Below, one piece after another: positions 46,937 through 59,125 of a stretch of DNA of 64,000 bases. Under the pieces are notes generated by a model, which saw only the letters and a list, made by a program, of their open reading frames with translations, was not told where the DNA came from and did no database searches. The DNA comes from Tsukamurella paurometabola DSM 20162 (GTDB taxonomy: Bacteria; Actinomycetota; Actinomycetes; Mycobacteriales; Mycobacteriaceae). Positions within the stretch are counted from its first letter, which is position 1, and each line of letters opens with the position of its first letter. The stretch lies in contig NC_014158.1 of the NCBI RefSeq assembly GCF_000092225.1, positions 2,418,001 through 2,482,000 on the forward strand. The letters run 5' to 3'. The translations under genes were made by a program, and so were the position numbers.

Positions 46937-47820
46937 TCGTCCTCCTGCGTGGGTACGTCGTCGTACTCGTCGTCGGCGCGCAGCGCCACATCGTCCTTTT
47001 CGCCCGACCAGCGGACCTTGAGTTCGCCGAGCGCCTCGGGCTGGTCGAACAGGATCGCGCGCTCGCGGTACAGCTCCAGCAGCGCGAGGAATCGAGCGAT
47101 CACCGCGATGCCGGAATCACAATCGGCGACGATCTCGGCGAATCCGGACCAGTGCCCGGGCCGCTCCCGCAGCCGGGCGGCGATCAGTGTGGCTTGCTCG
47201 GGCACCGAGACCTTCGGGACGTGCAGGTGGCCGAGGCCCACCGTCGGTGTGGGTTTCGGAGTGAACGCCGCGGCGGCGACCATCGCGAACTGCTCGGGGG
47301 TGACACCGATCTGCACCGGGGGCACCAACTCCTCGAACCGCTGCTCGAGTCCGACGGCGCGGGGATAGCGGCGGTTCGCCTTGGCCTCCAACTGCGCCAT
47401 GAGCTCGGCCACCTGCTTGTACGCCCGGTACTGGAGCAGCCGCGCGAACAGCAGGTCGCGGGCTTCGAGCAGGGCCAGGTCGTCGTCGTCCTCGACCTCG
47501 CCGGCGGGCAGCAGGCGCGCGGCCTTCAGGTCCAGAAGGGTGGCCGCGACCACGAGGAATTCGGTGGTGGCGTCGAGATCGGCGGCGGCCCCGAGGTTCC
47601 GGGTGTAAGCGATGAATTCGTCGGTGACCACGTGCAACGCCACCTCGGTGACATCCATCCGGTGGGCACCGATCAACTGGAGCAGCAGGTCGAACGGTCC
47701 CTCGAAGTTCGCCAGCCGCACCTGGAAGCCCGACGGTGGGGTCGGCTCGAGCGCATCCGCGTCAGCGGCCTCGAGCGGGGCATCGGCTTCGATCGGCTCC
47801 GGGGCCGCGGTATCGGTCAC
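46933..47820 (-). CDS. scpA: Segregation and condensation protein ScpA (kleisin)
   Basis: 295 residues. The N-terminal kleisin helix FQVRLANFEGPFDLLLQLIG, which binds SMC, and the EFLVVAATLLDLKAARLLP block are typical, and the C-terminal winged helix follows. It bridges the SMC heads with ScpB. Coupled by 4-bp overlaps both to parA upstream and scpB downstream. An acidic alanine-rich N-terminal stretch of about 30 residues is an actinobacterial extra. Confidence 0.96.
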   Translation of the reverse strand: MTDTAAPEPIEADAPLEAADADALEPTPPSGFQVRLANFEGPFDLLLQLIGAHRMDVTEVALHVVTDEFIAYTRNLGAAADLDATTEFLVVAATLLDLKAARLLPAGEVEDDDDLALLEARDLLFARLLQYRAYKQVAELMAQLEAKANRRYPRAVGLEQRFEELVPPVQIGVTPEQFAMVAAAAFTPKPTPTVGLGHLHVPKVSVPEQATLIAARLRERPGHWSGFAEIVADCDSGIAVIARFLALLELYRERAILFDQPEALGELKVRWSGEKDDVALRADDEYDDVPTQEDE

Positions 47821-48737
47821 TTCTCCTGCGCGATGACCTCGCGCGCCAGCGCGCGGTAGGCGTTCGCACCCGAGGATTTCGGTGCCCAGGAGGTGATGGG
47901 CTCACCGGCCACCGAGGTCTCCGGGAAGCGGACGGTGCGCGAGATCACCGAGCGGTAGACGGCGTCGCCGAAGACCTCGACAACGCGGGCCATCACATCG
48001 CGCGAGTGCAGCGTGCGCGCGTCGAACATGGTGACCACGATGCCCGCGAGGTCGAGCCGCGGGTTCAGTCGGTCGCGCACCTTGTCGACGGTATCGGTGA
48101 GCAGCGCCAGGCCGCGGAGCGCGAAGAACTCGCACTCCATCGGGATCAGCACCTGGTCGGCACAGGCCAGAGCGTTCACCGTGAGCAAGCCGAGACTGGG
48201 CTGGCAGTCGATGAGGATGTAGTCGTACCGGTCGAGCACCGGGTACAGCGCGCGACCGAGAGTCTGCTCGCGGCCGACCTCGTTGACCAGCTGGATCTCG
48301 GCGGCCGAGAGGTCGATGTTCGACGGCAGCAAGTCGACGCCGTCGACCCGAGTGCGCAACAGCACGTCGTCGGCGGAGATCCGGGACTCCATGAGGAGGT
48401 TGTGCACGGTGAGTTCGAGCTCGTGGTGCGCCACGCCGAGCCCTGCGGACAGAGCGCCTTGCGGGTCGAGATCGACGAGCAGCACGCGCCGTCCGTACGC
48501 GGCGAGCGAGGCTCCGAGGTTGATGGTGGTCGTGGTCTTCCCCACGCCGCCCTTCTGGTTGCACACCGCGATCACGCGGGCAGGACCGTGGGTGGCCTTC
48601 GGAGTGGGCTCGGGGAACTCGATGCGCGGGCGACCGGTCTGATCGAGGTCTTCGTCCTGAGCGCCGCGGGCCACGTGGTGGTGCTGCAGCTCACCCAGGT
48701 CCAGGCCCGGGTTCTCCGCGTCCGGCGCTGCCGCCAC
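47817..48737 (-). CDS. ParA/Soj-family ATPase (Rv1708-like)
   Basis: 306 residues. The deviant Walker A is CNQKGGVGKTTTTINLG, Walker A' is LLVDLDPQGALS and Walker B is YDYILIDCQPSLGLL. A 50-residue variable N-terminus precedes it. It is not the oriC ParA of a parAB pair (no parB here); its fixed place before scpA in actinobacteria suggests a role with condensin loading or segregation. The stop overlaps the scpA ATG (ATGA). xerD lies 137 bp upstream with nothing recognised between. Confidence 0.95.
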   Translation of the reverse strand: MAAAPDAENPGLDLGELQHHHVARGAQDEDLDQTGRPRIEFPEPTPKATHGPARVIAVCNQKGGVGKTTTTINLGASLAAYGRRVLLVDLDPQGALSAGLGVAHHELELTVHNLLMESRISADDVLLRTRVDGVDLLPSNIDLSAAEIQLVNEVGREQTLGRALYPVLDRYDYILIDCQPSLGLLTVNALACADQVLIPMECEFFALRGLALLTDTVDKVRDRLNPRLDLAGIVVTMFDARTLHSRDVMARVVEVFGDAVYRSVISRTVRFPETSVAGEPITSWAPKSSGANAYRALAREVIAQEK

Positions 48738-48874
48738 TAGCCCACCTCCTTCACCGTTCTCTCACACCCTAATGCGCCCGCCGTGCCGACGAGCGCAGCG
48801 GCGCGCTCGCGTCGGTCGACGCCGGCCGATTCTACGGATCGGCGCGAACGGCGAGCCGCGGGAGCCCGGCGTTG

Positions 48875-49813
48875 TCAGCGCACCGCGCGCGGATGTGCCT
48901 GCGCGTACACCTCACGCAGCGCCTGGACCGTGACCAGCGTGTAGACCTGCGTCGTGGTCACCGAAGCGTGGCCCAGCAGTTCCTGCACCACGCGCACATC
49001 GGCACCGCCTTCGAGCAGGTGCGTCGCGAAGGAGTGGCGCAGAGTGTGCGGCGAGACGTGCACGGCGTCGGTGTCGATCCCGGCCCGCTCGGCAGCGGTC
49101 GCCAGCACCTGCCACGCCGACTGCCGTGACAGCCGCCCACCGCGCACGTTGAGGAAGAGTGCGGGGTTCGACTTCTTCACCAGCGATGGCCGCCCGCGCA
49201 CCAGATAGGCCTCGATCGCCGCCAGCGCGGGCCGTCCGATCGGCACCACCCGCTGTTTGCCGCCCTTACCCATCAGCACCACCGACCGGGACTGCACATC
49301 GATGTCGTCGACGTCGAGGGCCGTCACCTCGGAGATGCGAGCCCCGCACGAGTACAGCAGTTCCAGGAGCGCCCGGTCGCGCAACCGGGACGGGGTATCC
49401 GACTCGCCGTCGCCCCCGGCGGCCTCCAGGAGCGCGATCACCGTGTCGATGGACAGCGCCTTGGGAAGCCGTTTCGCCGGTGCGGGTGGTCGCACCTCGC
49501 GCGCCACATCCGAGGCCGTCAGTCCCTCCGCCGCCGCGAATCGGTGCAGTCCGCGGACGGCGATGAGCGAGCGCGCCGCAGAGCTCGCCGCCAGCGGAGG
49601 CCGCCCGTCGCTGCCTTCCCGCAACGCGACCAGGAACCCACTGACCTGCGTGGACGTCACGGATGCGAGATCGTCGATGCCGAGCTCCACCAGGTACTCG
49701 CGGTATCGGTCGAGATCGCGGCGATAGCTGCTGAGGGTGTTCGCCGCGGCGCCGCGTTCCACGGTGAGGTGGTCGAGGTAGGCGCGCAACGCTTCGTCGA
49801 GCGGGGTGTTCAC
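48875..49813 (-). CDS. xerD: Site-specific tyrosine recombinase XerD
   Basis: 312 residues with all catalytic residues in place: Arg159 (YSCGARISE), Lys183 (GKGGKQ), His256 and Arg259 (HTLRH), His282 (GHAS) and nucleophile Tyr291 (TQVY). It resolves chromosome dimers at dif together with XerC. Length and place next to the NUDIX and pyrG genes match Rv1701, so this is the housekeeping copy, not a mobile integrase. GTG at 49813 starts the family-like N-terminus. The NUDIX stop is 40 bp upstream. Confidence 0.96.
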   Translation of the reverse strand: MNTPLDEALRAYLDHLTVERGAAANTLSSYRRDLDRYREYLVELGIDDLASVTSTQVSGFLVALREGSDGRPPLAASSAARSLIAVRGLHRFAAAEGLTASDVAREVRPPAPAKRLPKALSIDTVIALLEAAGGDGESDTPSRLRDRALLELLYSCGARISEVTALDVDDIDVQSRSVVLMGKGGKQRVVPIGRPALAAIEAYLVRGRPSLVKKSNPALFLNVRGGRLSRQSAWQVLATAAERAGIDTDAVHVSPHTLRHSFATHLLEGGADVRVVQELLGHASVTTTQVYTLVTVQALREVYAQAHPRAVR

Positions 49814-49853
49814 AGTCCCGCCCGTGGTCACCCGCGCGCCGACCGCCACGGTC

Positions 49854-52272
<2,419 letters not shown>

Positions 52273-52303
52273 TCATTTACGGGACTCCAGAGTATCACTG
52301 TCG

Positions 52304-53224
52304 TCAGCGGACGCCGGTACCGTACGCGCGTACTTCTCCGCGCGTCGCCTGGATCAGCGCCAAGGCGGTCGACACCTGTCCGACGGTGGTGTCGGCATCG
52401 TCGACGGTGGCGAGCCGCGCCGAGAGATCCTGGTCCTGGCGGACCACGACGATCGGTCCGGATCCGGTGGCCGAGCCGGTGCGCCCGACCAGCACGGATC
52501 CGTCGCCGTGCCGGGAAAGTCCGGCCGCGAGCCGGCCGATTCCCTGCCCCTGCCCGGCGTGCTCACCGGGCACGGCCCCGCCGGTGACCACGATCGCGGC
52601 GCGGGCGCTGGGCACCGTCGGGCCGTCGAAGGCGAGGTATCCGGCTTGGCGCAGTGTGACGAGCGCATCAGTGCCGCCCTGGGAAACGGCGGGTGCCGAA
52701 CCCTTGCCGAGCAGGATCGAACCGATCAGGTCGCCGGCGCGGGCGCGAGGGTCGACCTGGCCTGCGTCGAGGGTGACGCCGACGGGAGCCGCGTTGTCGA
52801 CGGTGCCGCGCAGCCGCTCCGACTGGTCGTCGGCGTAGAGGGCCTCGGTCAGGCGCACGGTACCGGCGACGGTGCCGCCGCCCTGTGTGACCCGGCGCGA
52901 GATCTGACTGATGTCGCCGCCGTCAGCGCCGGGCGCAACCACCAGGAGCACGGGGAACCCGGTCAGCGAGCGGCCCAGCGTGCCCGGCGCGGCGGCATCG
53001 GCGAAGGCGTCGCCGGCGCGAGTGCGGGCGTCGAGGGCTTCGTTACGCCGCTCCAAGTCCTGCACCTGGGTGCGTAGGTCCCGAACGTCACCGTCGGCGG
53101 TGAACCGAGACAGCACTCCCCCGCCGAGGGCGATGCCGACGGCGAGTGCGAGCAGTATCGCCGCCCAGAACAGCGCGGGCCGGCGTGCACCCGGCGAGCG
53201 GAGGCGGCGCGACCGGCCGGGCAC
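52304..53224 (-). CDS. mctB: Copper/outer-membrane-associated protein MctB (Rv1698-like)
   Basis: 306 residues with one N-terminal membrane segment (ALFWAAILLALAVGIALGGG), a coiled-coil stretch (RDLRTQVQDLERRNEALDAR) and a long extracytoplasmic domain. M. tuberculosis MctB (Rv1698) protects against copper and was reported as a channel protein in the outer membrane. The GTG start is the base next to the steA stop, so both are one operon as in mycobacteria. The copper role rests on orthology only. Confidence 0.9.
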   Translation of the reverse strand: MPGRSRRLRSPGARRPALFWAAILLALAVGIALGGGVLSRFTADGDVRDLRTQVQDLERRNEALDARTRAGDAFADAAAPGTLGRSLTGFPVLLVVAPGADGGDISQISRRVTQGGGTVAGTVRLTEALYADDQSERLRGTVDNAAPVGVTLDAGQVDPRARAGDLIGSILLGKGSAPAVSQGGTDALVTLRQAGYLAFDGPTVPSARAAIVVTGGAVPGEHAGQGQGIGRLAAGLSRHGDGSVLVGRTGSATGSGPIVVVRQDQDLSARLATVDDADTTVGQVSTALALIQATRGEVRAYGTGVR

Positions 53225-54415
53225 TTACAGTGCCCGGAACTTGCCCTGGACCCAGAGCGCGAAGTGGTTCCACTGGTCGATGATCCACTGCACCACGTCG
53301 GTGCCCTGGTTGGAGACCAGCACCGCGGCGACCACGGCGACCAGCGCGGCCAGGATGAAGAGCGCGACCGCGCCGCCGTGCCCGCGGCTGCGGTACAGCG
53401 TGGAGACGGCCTTGCCGTCGACCAGCTTGGTACCCACCTTGACCCGGGTGAGGAAGGTCGACGGGTTCGACTCACGACGACCGGCGTCGAAGAACTCCTC
53501 CAGCGAGGCGGAATGGCCCACCGAGACGATCAGCGAGGCGCCGTGATGATCGGCGATGATCAGCGCGAGATCGGCGGCCGATCCCGATGCGGGGAAGGTC
53601 ATGGCGCCGATACCGAGGTCCTGGATGCGCTCGAGCCCGGGGGCGTGACCGTCGGGTGCGGCAGGGAGAACGACCTGGGCGCCGGAGCGGAGCGTGTTGG
53701 TGGTGATCATCTCCGGATCGCCGACGATGAGATCCGGACGGTAGCCGGCCTTGACCAGGGCGTCGGCGCCGCGGTTCACACCGATGAGGACGGGGGCGTA
53801 CTCCTTGATGAAGGGCTTGAGACGCTTGAGATCCTCAACGTGGTCGGGGCCGTCGGCCACGACCAGGACGTGCCGGTCATTGAGGTTGACCTCGACGTCC
53901 GGGATGCCGACGCCGTCGATGAGGAGCGGCGACTCGACGCGGATGAACTCGACGGTGTTCCCCGCGAAGGCTTCCAGGTGATCGACGACACCGGAGCGGG
54001 CGGCGAGCATCCGCGAGGTCACGTCACTATCGGTGAGTTCCTCGCCCTCGGCGAGCTCACGCTCGCCGGCGTAGACGACACCCTCGTGGACACGCACCTT
54101 GGCGCCGTCCTTGATGCGGGAGAAGACTTCCTTGCCGGCGTCGTCGACGAGTTCGATGCCGGCGGCGGCCAGCACCTCGGGGCCGAGGTTGGGATAGCGG
54201 CCGGAGATGAACGGCGAGGCGTTCACCACGGCGGCGACGCCCGCCTCGACCATGAGATCGGCGGTGGTGCGGTCGAGATCGAGCTCGTCGCACACCACGA
54301 TGTCGCCGGGGCCGATGCGGCGCAGGAGTCGAGTGGTGTCCTTGTCGACCCGCGCGGTGCCCACGACGCCGGGCAGGTTCGACGTGTTCCGGGACAGCAG
54401 ACCAGTGAGCTTCAT
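53225..54415 (-). CDS. steA: SteA, cell-division/septation protein (Rv1697-like)
   Basis: 396 residues. The cytosolic part (1-345) resembles thiamine pyrophosphokinase-like folds (GVNRGADALVKAGYRPDLIVGDPE), and one membrane helix near residue 350-370 (ALFILAALVAVVAAVLV) precedes a short tail. In Corynebacterium SteA works with SteB (the MctB homolog) in daughter-cell separation. ATG 54415 (MKLTGLL) is chosen; ATG 54424 adds only three residues. It abuts mctB without a gap. Confidence 0.93.
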   Translation of the reverse strand: MKLTGLLSRNTSNLPGVVGTARVDKDTTRLLRRIGPGDIVVCDELDLDRTTADLMVEAGVAAVVNASPFISGRYPNLGPEVLAAAGIELVDDAGKEVFSRIKDGAKVRVHEGVVYAGERELAEGEELTDSDVTSRMLAARSGVVDHLEAFAGNTVEFIRVESPLLIDGVGIPDVEVNLNDRHVLVVADGPDHVEDLKRLKPFIKEYAPVLIGVNRGADALVKAGYRPDLIVGDPEMITTNTLRSGAQVVLPAAPDGHAPGLERIQDLGIGAMTFPASGSAADLALIIADHHGASLIVSVGHSASLEEFFDAGRRESNPSTFLTRVKVGTKLVDGKAVSTLYRSRGHGGAVALFILAALVAVVAAVLVSNQGTDVVQWIIDQWNHFALWVQGKFRAL

Positions 54416-54591
54416 GGCTGCCATACTGCCCCGCCAGTCACATGAATCACGTGAGGCGCGCCGACAACACCTGAAACTTTGAGCAACTTGCGCCGCACTG
54501 GCTCCCGCGCCCCGCTCCCCGCCGGGAGCCGGCGTCCCCGCGCGAGCGGAGCCCTTGACCTCAAGCGCGATTGACGTGATCGCATGAGCCC

Positions 54592-55611
54592 ATGACCGCA
54601 TACGAAGAACTCGACGAGGCGTACGCCCGACTGCACCGCACCGGTCCGGAATTCGAGGGCTGGCTCAGCAATCACGGCCCGATGGTTGTGGAGTCGCTGG
54701 TGCGACGCGGCCGCGGCACCTCGGTCGCGAGGTGGCTCGACGGATACGTGCTCAGACTCGACGAGGCGCCTGCTGCGGCGGCGCAGCCCGCGCGCTGGCC
54801 GGACGACCTCGGCGACCCCACCGCGCTCGGCGCGTGGATCACCAGCTTCCGCGATGCCTTCCATCAGGCAGCGTGGCAGGACGTCCTCGCGCACTGGTGG
54901 CCTCGGCTGCTCCCGGGCGTCGCCGCGGGAGCGACCCACGGGGCGATCCGTGTGGGCCACGCCGCGGACGCACTCCTGACCTGGGGTGAATCGTCAGAGC
55001 GGATCGCGGAACTGGCGCTCGCGCTGAGCTATTGGGCGACGCGTTGGCAGCCGGTGCCACGCTCGACCGCGCCTGCGGGAACCCTTCCGGCAACCGATGC
55101 GCTCGCGGCGATCCCCGGAGTCCCGCATCCCGAAGGCGGTATCGGTACTCGATTGGCGCAGCTCGACGAACTCGACGGGTGGCCGCAGGCGCAACGCGCC
55201 CTCGCCCCGGGGGACGACGCCGACGGCCTGTTACGCGCGGTCGTCACCGCGGCGGTCCTGCGGTACTCCACCCATGCGCACGGCAACCCGGTGATGCTCG
55301 TTCACGCCGCGACCGCACCGAACGCCCTGCGGCGCGCGCTGGCGGCGCTACCGCCCGAGCTTCACGCCCCGACCGCTGCCGCCGGATGGTCGGCCGCAGC
55401 CGCCGTCTTCGCCGCGTACGCACCGGACGAGGCACGTCCGTCGGGCTCCACCGCCGCGTCCCCCGACGACCTGATCGACCGAGCCGTTCACCACGGCGAC
55501 GAACACGTCATCAAGCTGACCGACACGGTCCTCGACGTTTACGCGTGGACCGCCGACGACCGGTCGTTGGTCGCCAGCGAGGTCGCGATCGCAGCCGTTC
55601 CCACCGCCTGA
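54592..55611 (+). CDS. Questin oxidase-like protein (DUF4243)
   Basis: 339 residues, mostly helical. LSNHGPMVVESLVRRGRG near residue 26 and THGAIRVGHAADALL are the family marks of questin oxidase (AflY-like) proteins, named for a fungal Baeyer-Villiger-type step in anthraquinone breakdown. The bacterial function is unknown. It is read against its neighbours, between steA and recN, which are adjacent in M. tuberculosis. TTGACC and TTGACG sequences stand just before the ATG at 54592 but no -10 box is clear. Confidence 0.85.
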   Translation: MTAYEELDEAYARLHRTGPEFEGWLSNHGPMVVESLVRRGRGTSVARWLDGYVLRLDEAPAAAAQPARWPDDLGDPTALGAWITSFRDAFHQAAWQDVLAHWWPRLLPGVAAGATHGAIRVGHAADALLTWGESSERIAELALALSYWATRWQPVPRSTAPAGTLPATDALAAIPGVPHPEGGIGTRLAQLDELDGWPQAQRALAPGDDADGLLRAVVTAAVLRYSTHAHGNPVMLVHAATAPNALRRALAALPPELHAPTAAAGWSAAAAVFAAYAPDEARPSGSTAASPDDLIDRAVHHGDEHVIKLTDTVLDVYAWTADDRSLVASEVAIAAVPTA

Positions 55612-55647
55612 CGTAGGGGTGTCCGCTGAGTCGATACGCCCTCCCCG

Positions 55648-57420
55648 CTACTCGCCCTTGTGCGAACCGGTCTGCGCGACCTTGTCGCTCTCGGCGGCCT
55701 CCAGCAGCTCCTCGGCGTGTGCCCGGCCGGTGTCGGAATCACCGAGGCCGGCGAGCATCCGGGCCAGTTCGGCGATCCGTTCCTCGCGACTGAGCGCGGT
55801 CAGCGTGGAGGTCACCGACTTCTTCGCGGTCTGCTTGCCCACAGTGAGATGGGTATCGGCGAAGGCGGCGACCTGCGGTAGATGGGTCACCACGATCACC
55901 TGGTGCCGCTGTGCCAACGCCGCCAGCCTGCGCCCGATCTCGACGGCGGCCTTACCGCCGACACCGGCATCCACCTCGTCGAACACCATCGTCAGGCCCT
56001 GTTCGGTGGCGGCGAGGACCACCTCCAATGCGAGCATGACACGCGAGAGCTCGCCGCCCGATGCGGATTTGCCGATCGGCAGCGGGTTGGCGCCGTCGTG
56101 CGCGACGAGCCGGAACTCGACCGCATCGGTGCCGTGCGCCCCGGCGCGACGGGCGACACCGTCGACGACGATCCCGGATTCGTCGAGGTCCGGCGCGACG
56201 TCGACGGTGATCGACGCGCCACCCATCGCGAGCTTGCGGAGCTCCCCGGTGACCTTCTTCCCCAGTGTGCCGGCGGCTTTGACGCGGGCGGCGGTGAGCG
56301 CCGCCGCAGCCCCGATGAGCGCGGTTTCCAGCTCGGTGACCCTGCCCTGTAGGGCGGCGAGCCCCTCAGCGGACGTGTCGATTCCAGCCAACCGCTCGCG
56401 GGCGTCGTCGGCCCACGCGATCACCCCGTCGATATCGGGCGCGTATTTGCGGGTGAGCGTTTTGAGTTCGGACTGGCGCAGCAGAAGCGACTCCAACTCG
56501 GATGGATCGCTCGGGAGATCCGCAAGGTAGGAGCTCAATTCGGTGGCGATGTCGCCGGCGACCGTCGCGGCCTCGTCGACCCGTTCGGAGAGTCCGCGCA
56601 GCGCGGCATCGTCGGACCCCGCCAGTGCGGCCCGCACGGTGCCGAGGAGATCGAGCACCGAGCCCACCCCCTCACCGTCGGCGCCGTAGCTTGCGCCGGT
56701 GAGCGCGGCGTACGAGGTATCGGCCGCCTCCCGCAACGAATCCAGGTCGGAGAGCCGCTTGATCTTGGCGATCGTCTCGACGTCCTCGCCGGGAAGCGGT
56801 TCGAGGCCGTCGATCTCAGCGAGCGCAGACGTCAGATGATCCTGTTCCAGCACGAGCTCGCGCGAGCGGGTGGTCCGGTCGGCCAATTCGGCGCGGGCGG
56901 CGAGCCATTCGTCGCGGACGGCCTGGTACGTCGCGAGGGCCTTGAGGGCGGGAGCTCCGGCGAAGGCGTCGAGCAGGTCGCGCTGCCGCTCGGGTCGCAG
57001 TAGTCGAAGTTGGTCGTTCTGGCCGTGCACGGTGAGCAGGGGCCCGGCGAACTCACCGAGCGTGCCGACGGGGACGCTGCGCCCGCCGAGGTAGGCGCGT
57101 GAACGGCCATCCGCGGCCACACTGCGCACGGCGATCACGGCGTCGTCGTCGAGATCGCCTCCGGCACCGTCGACCACCTCCCGGACCTGGTCGGCGGAGC
57201 TGGCGCCGGCGAGCGAGAAGCGGCCCTCGACGACGGCCTTGTCCGCCCCGGCGCGAATCCGGCCGGGATCGGCACGGGCACCGGCGAGCAGGTGCAGGCT
57301 GGTGACCACCATGGTCTTGCCCGCACCTGTCTCGCCCGTGAGCACGGTCAGGCCCTCGGCGAATTCGGCGGCGGCCTGCTCGATCACACCGAGCGAATCG
57401 ATCCGGATCTCTTCCAGCAT
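55648..57420 (-). CDS. recN: DNA repair protein RecN
   Basis: 590 residues of the SMC-like repair ATPase: Walker A GETGAGKT (29-36), a long coiled-coil centre, then the signature SGGELSRVMLALEV and Walker B LTMVFDEVDAGVGG. RecN gathers broken DNA ends in recombinational repair. The start is fixed at MLEEIRIDSLGVI; 3 bp separate it from nadK. Conserved order recN - nadK - tlyA. Confidence 0.97.
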   Translation of the reverse strand: MLEEIRIDSLGVIEQAAAEFAEGLTVLTGETGAGKTMVVTSLHLLAGARADPGRIRAGADKAVVEGRFSLAGASSADQVREVVDGAGGDLDDDAVIAVRSVAADGRSRAYLGGRSVPVGTLGEFAGPLLTVHGQNDQLRLLRPERQRDLLDAFAGAPALKALATYQAVRDEWLAARAELADRTTRSRELVLEQDHLTSALAEIDGLEPLPGEDVETIAKIKRLSDLDSLREAADTSYAALTGASYGADGEGVGSVLDLLGTVRAALAGSDDAALRGLSERVDEAATVAGDIATELSSYLADLPSDPSELESLLLRQSELKTLTRKYAPDIDGVIAWADDARERLAGIDTSAEGLAALQGRVTELETALIGAAAALTAARVKAAGTLGKKVTGELRKLAMGGASITVDVAPDLDESGIVVDGVARRAGAHGTDAVEFRLVAHDGANPLPIGKSASGGELSRVMLALEVVLAATEQGLTMVFDEVDAGVGGKAAVEIGRRLAALAQRHQVIVVTHLPQVAAFADTHLTVGKQTAKKSVTSTLTALSREERIAELARMLAGLGDSDTGRAHAEELLEAAESDKVAQTGSHKGE

Positions 57421-57423
57421 GCG

Positions 57424-58311
57424 CTATCCCCCACTTCCGGTACCGACGTCGCCGTCGCGACGTCCGCGCCAGCCGCTGATGGGCAGTTGGAATTTGTGCA
57501 CCAGGCGGTCGGTGAACGGCGCCGCGCCGAGCTTGATGAACCGCACCGGCTCGGCACCACGCCGGATCTCGATGCGCCCACGTTCGGGCAGTTCGAGGGT
57601 GCGGCGGCCGTCGCAGAAGGCGATCGCCTCGTGCCGGCTGCCCTCCACCTCGATCGCGATCACCGATCGCGGGCTGGTCACCATGGGGCGCGCGAACAGT
57701 GCGTGGGCGTTGCTGGGGACGATGAGTAGGGCCTCCAGGTCGGGCCACATCACCGGGCCGCCGGCCGAGAAGGCATAGGCGGTCGAGCCGGTCGGCGTCG
57801 CGACGAGTACTCCGTCGCAAGCGAATCGAGATACCGGGCGGTCGTCGACCTCGGTGACGAGCTCGAGCAGACCTTGCCGGGAGCGGTTCTCGACGGAGAC
57901 CTCGTTGAGCGCCCAGCCCTGTGCGACCAGGTCGGTGCCGTCGTGGATATCGACATCGAGGGTCATCCGGGGATGCACGGTGTAGCGCCGTGCGACCAGA
58001 TCATCGATCGTCGAACCGACGGTGTCGACCTCACTCTCGGCAAGGAATCCGACGTGACCGAGATTGATTCCGATGATCGGGACATCGGCCCGCCGGGCCA
58101 GTTCGGCGCCGCGGAGGAAGCCACCGTCACCGCCGAGGACCACCACGACCTCGCAGCCGAAGGCCGCATCGTCGGGCGCGTCGCTGACGTCGCTCTCCAG
58201 CTTCATCCGCACCCCCGCAGCGTCCAACCGCTCGTGGATCTGGTCGACGGTGCGGTCCACGTCCTTGCGGAGCGTGTGCACCACTACGAGGAACGTGCGT
58301 TCGTCGCTCAT
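57424..58311 (-). CDS. nadK: NAD kinase
   Basis: 295 residues. Makes NADP from NAD. The motif usually written GGDGT reads GGDGG (residues 60-64, LGGDGGFLRGAE), so the conserved Thr is Gly. The second motif DGVLVATPTGSTAYAFSAGG is normal, as is GHVGFLAE. The family tolerates change at that Thr (Asn in E. coli), so activity is probably kept. The ATG at 58311 overlaps the tlyA stop (ATGA). Confidence 0.95.
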   Translation of the reverse strand: MSDERTFLVVVHTLRKDVDRTVDQIHERLDAAGVRMKLESDVSDAPDDAAFGCEVVVVLGGDGGFLRGAELARRADVPIIGINLGHVGFLAESEVDTVGSTIDDLVARRYTVHPRMTLDVDIHDGTDLVAQGWALNEVSVENRSRQGLLELVTEVDDRPVSRFACDGVLVATPTGSTAYAFSAGGPVMWPDLEALLIVPSNAHALFARPMVTSPRSVIAIEVEGSRHEAIAFCDGRRTLELPERGRIEIRRGAEPVRFIKLGAAPFTDRLVHKFQLPISGWRGRRDGDVGTGSGG

Positions 58312-59123
58312 TGGGGCCCTTCCGCCACTGCAGTTGCGATCATCTCGTCCACGTCCGCGGGGAGCGTCACCGGCCCGTCTTCGCGGCGCAACCAGAGAAA
58401 GTACTCGACGTTGCCCGACGGTCCCGGGAGCGGGCTGTAGGTGACGCCGCGAGTGCGCAGGCCGTGGTCGGCGGCCGTTCGAGCGACGGCGAGAACGGCA
58501 CTCGCCCGCAGCTGCGGGTCGCGGACCACACCGCCGGAGCCGACGTTGCCCTTGCCGACTTCGAACTGCGGCTTGATCATCGGCAGCAGGTCCGCCCCGA
58601 CGGCGGTGCATGCCGCCATCGCGGGCAGCACCAGGCTCAGCGAGATGAAGGACAGATCGCCGACCACCAGGTCGACGGGTCCGTCCAGCGCTCCCGGTTC
58701 CAGTGTGCGCACGTTGGTGCGATCCATGACGGTGACCCGGGCGTCGTCGCGCAGCCGCCACACCAGTTCGCCGTAGCCGACGTCGACGGCGTACACCCGT
58801 TCGGCCCCGCGGTGCAACAGGACGTCGGTGAACCCGCCCGTGGACGCTCCCGCATCGAGGCATCGTCGTCCGGCGACGGTGACGTCGGGGAACGCATCGA
58901 GCGCACCGATCAGCTTGTGGGCACCGCGGGAGGCCCAGTCGATCTCACCGGCGACAGCGGTGACATGGACCGGGTCGGCGGGGTCGATCTGATTGGCGGC
59001 CTTGCGGGCCACCTGCTTGTTGACGGTGACGCGACCGGACTCGATCAGCTCGCGGGCCTGCTCGCGAGAGCGCGCCATACCGCGGCGGACCAGCTCGGCG
59101 TCGAGCCGTACTCTGCGGGCCAT
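58308..59123 (-). CDS. tlyA: TlyA, 16S/23S rRNA 2'-O-methyltransferase
   Basis: 271 residues: an S4-like RNA-binding start (RLDAELVRRGMARSREQARE) and a Rossmann methyltransferase with CLDAGASTGGFTDVLL and the acidic VVGDLSFISL. TlyA methylates 16S C1409 and 23S C1920, and its loss causes capreomycin resistance in mycobacteria. Coupled to nadK by a 4-bp overlap; the small gene before it ends 2 bp upstream. Confidence 0.96.
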   Translation of the reverse strand: MARRVRLDAELVRRGMARSREQARELIESGRVTVNKQVARKAANQIDPADPVHVTAVAGEIDWASRGAHKLIGALDAFPDVTVAGRRCLDAGASTGGFTDVLLHRGAERVYAVDVGYGELVWRLRDDARVTVMDRTNVRTLEPGALDGPVDLVVGDLSFISLSLVLPAMAACTAVGADLLPMIKPQFEVGKGNVGSGGVVRDPQLRASAVLAVARTAADHGLRTRGVTYSPLPGPSGNVEYFLWLRREDGPVTLPADVDEMIATAVAEGPQ

Positions 59124-59125
59124 GG

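Noticed and set aside
48875-49813. Tyrosine recombinase as a sign of a mobile element.
   Set aside because: Size, catalytic residues and neighbours show the housekeeping XerD.
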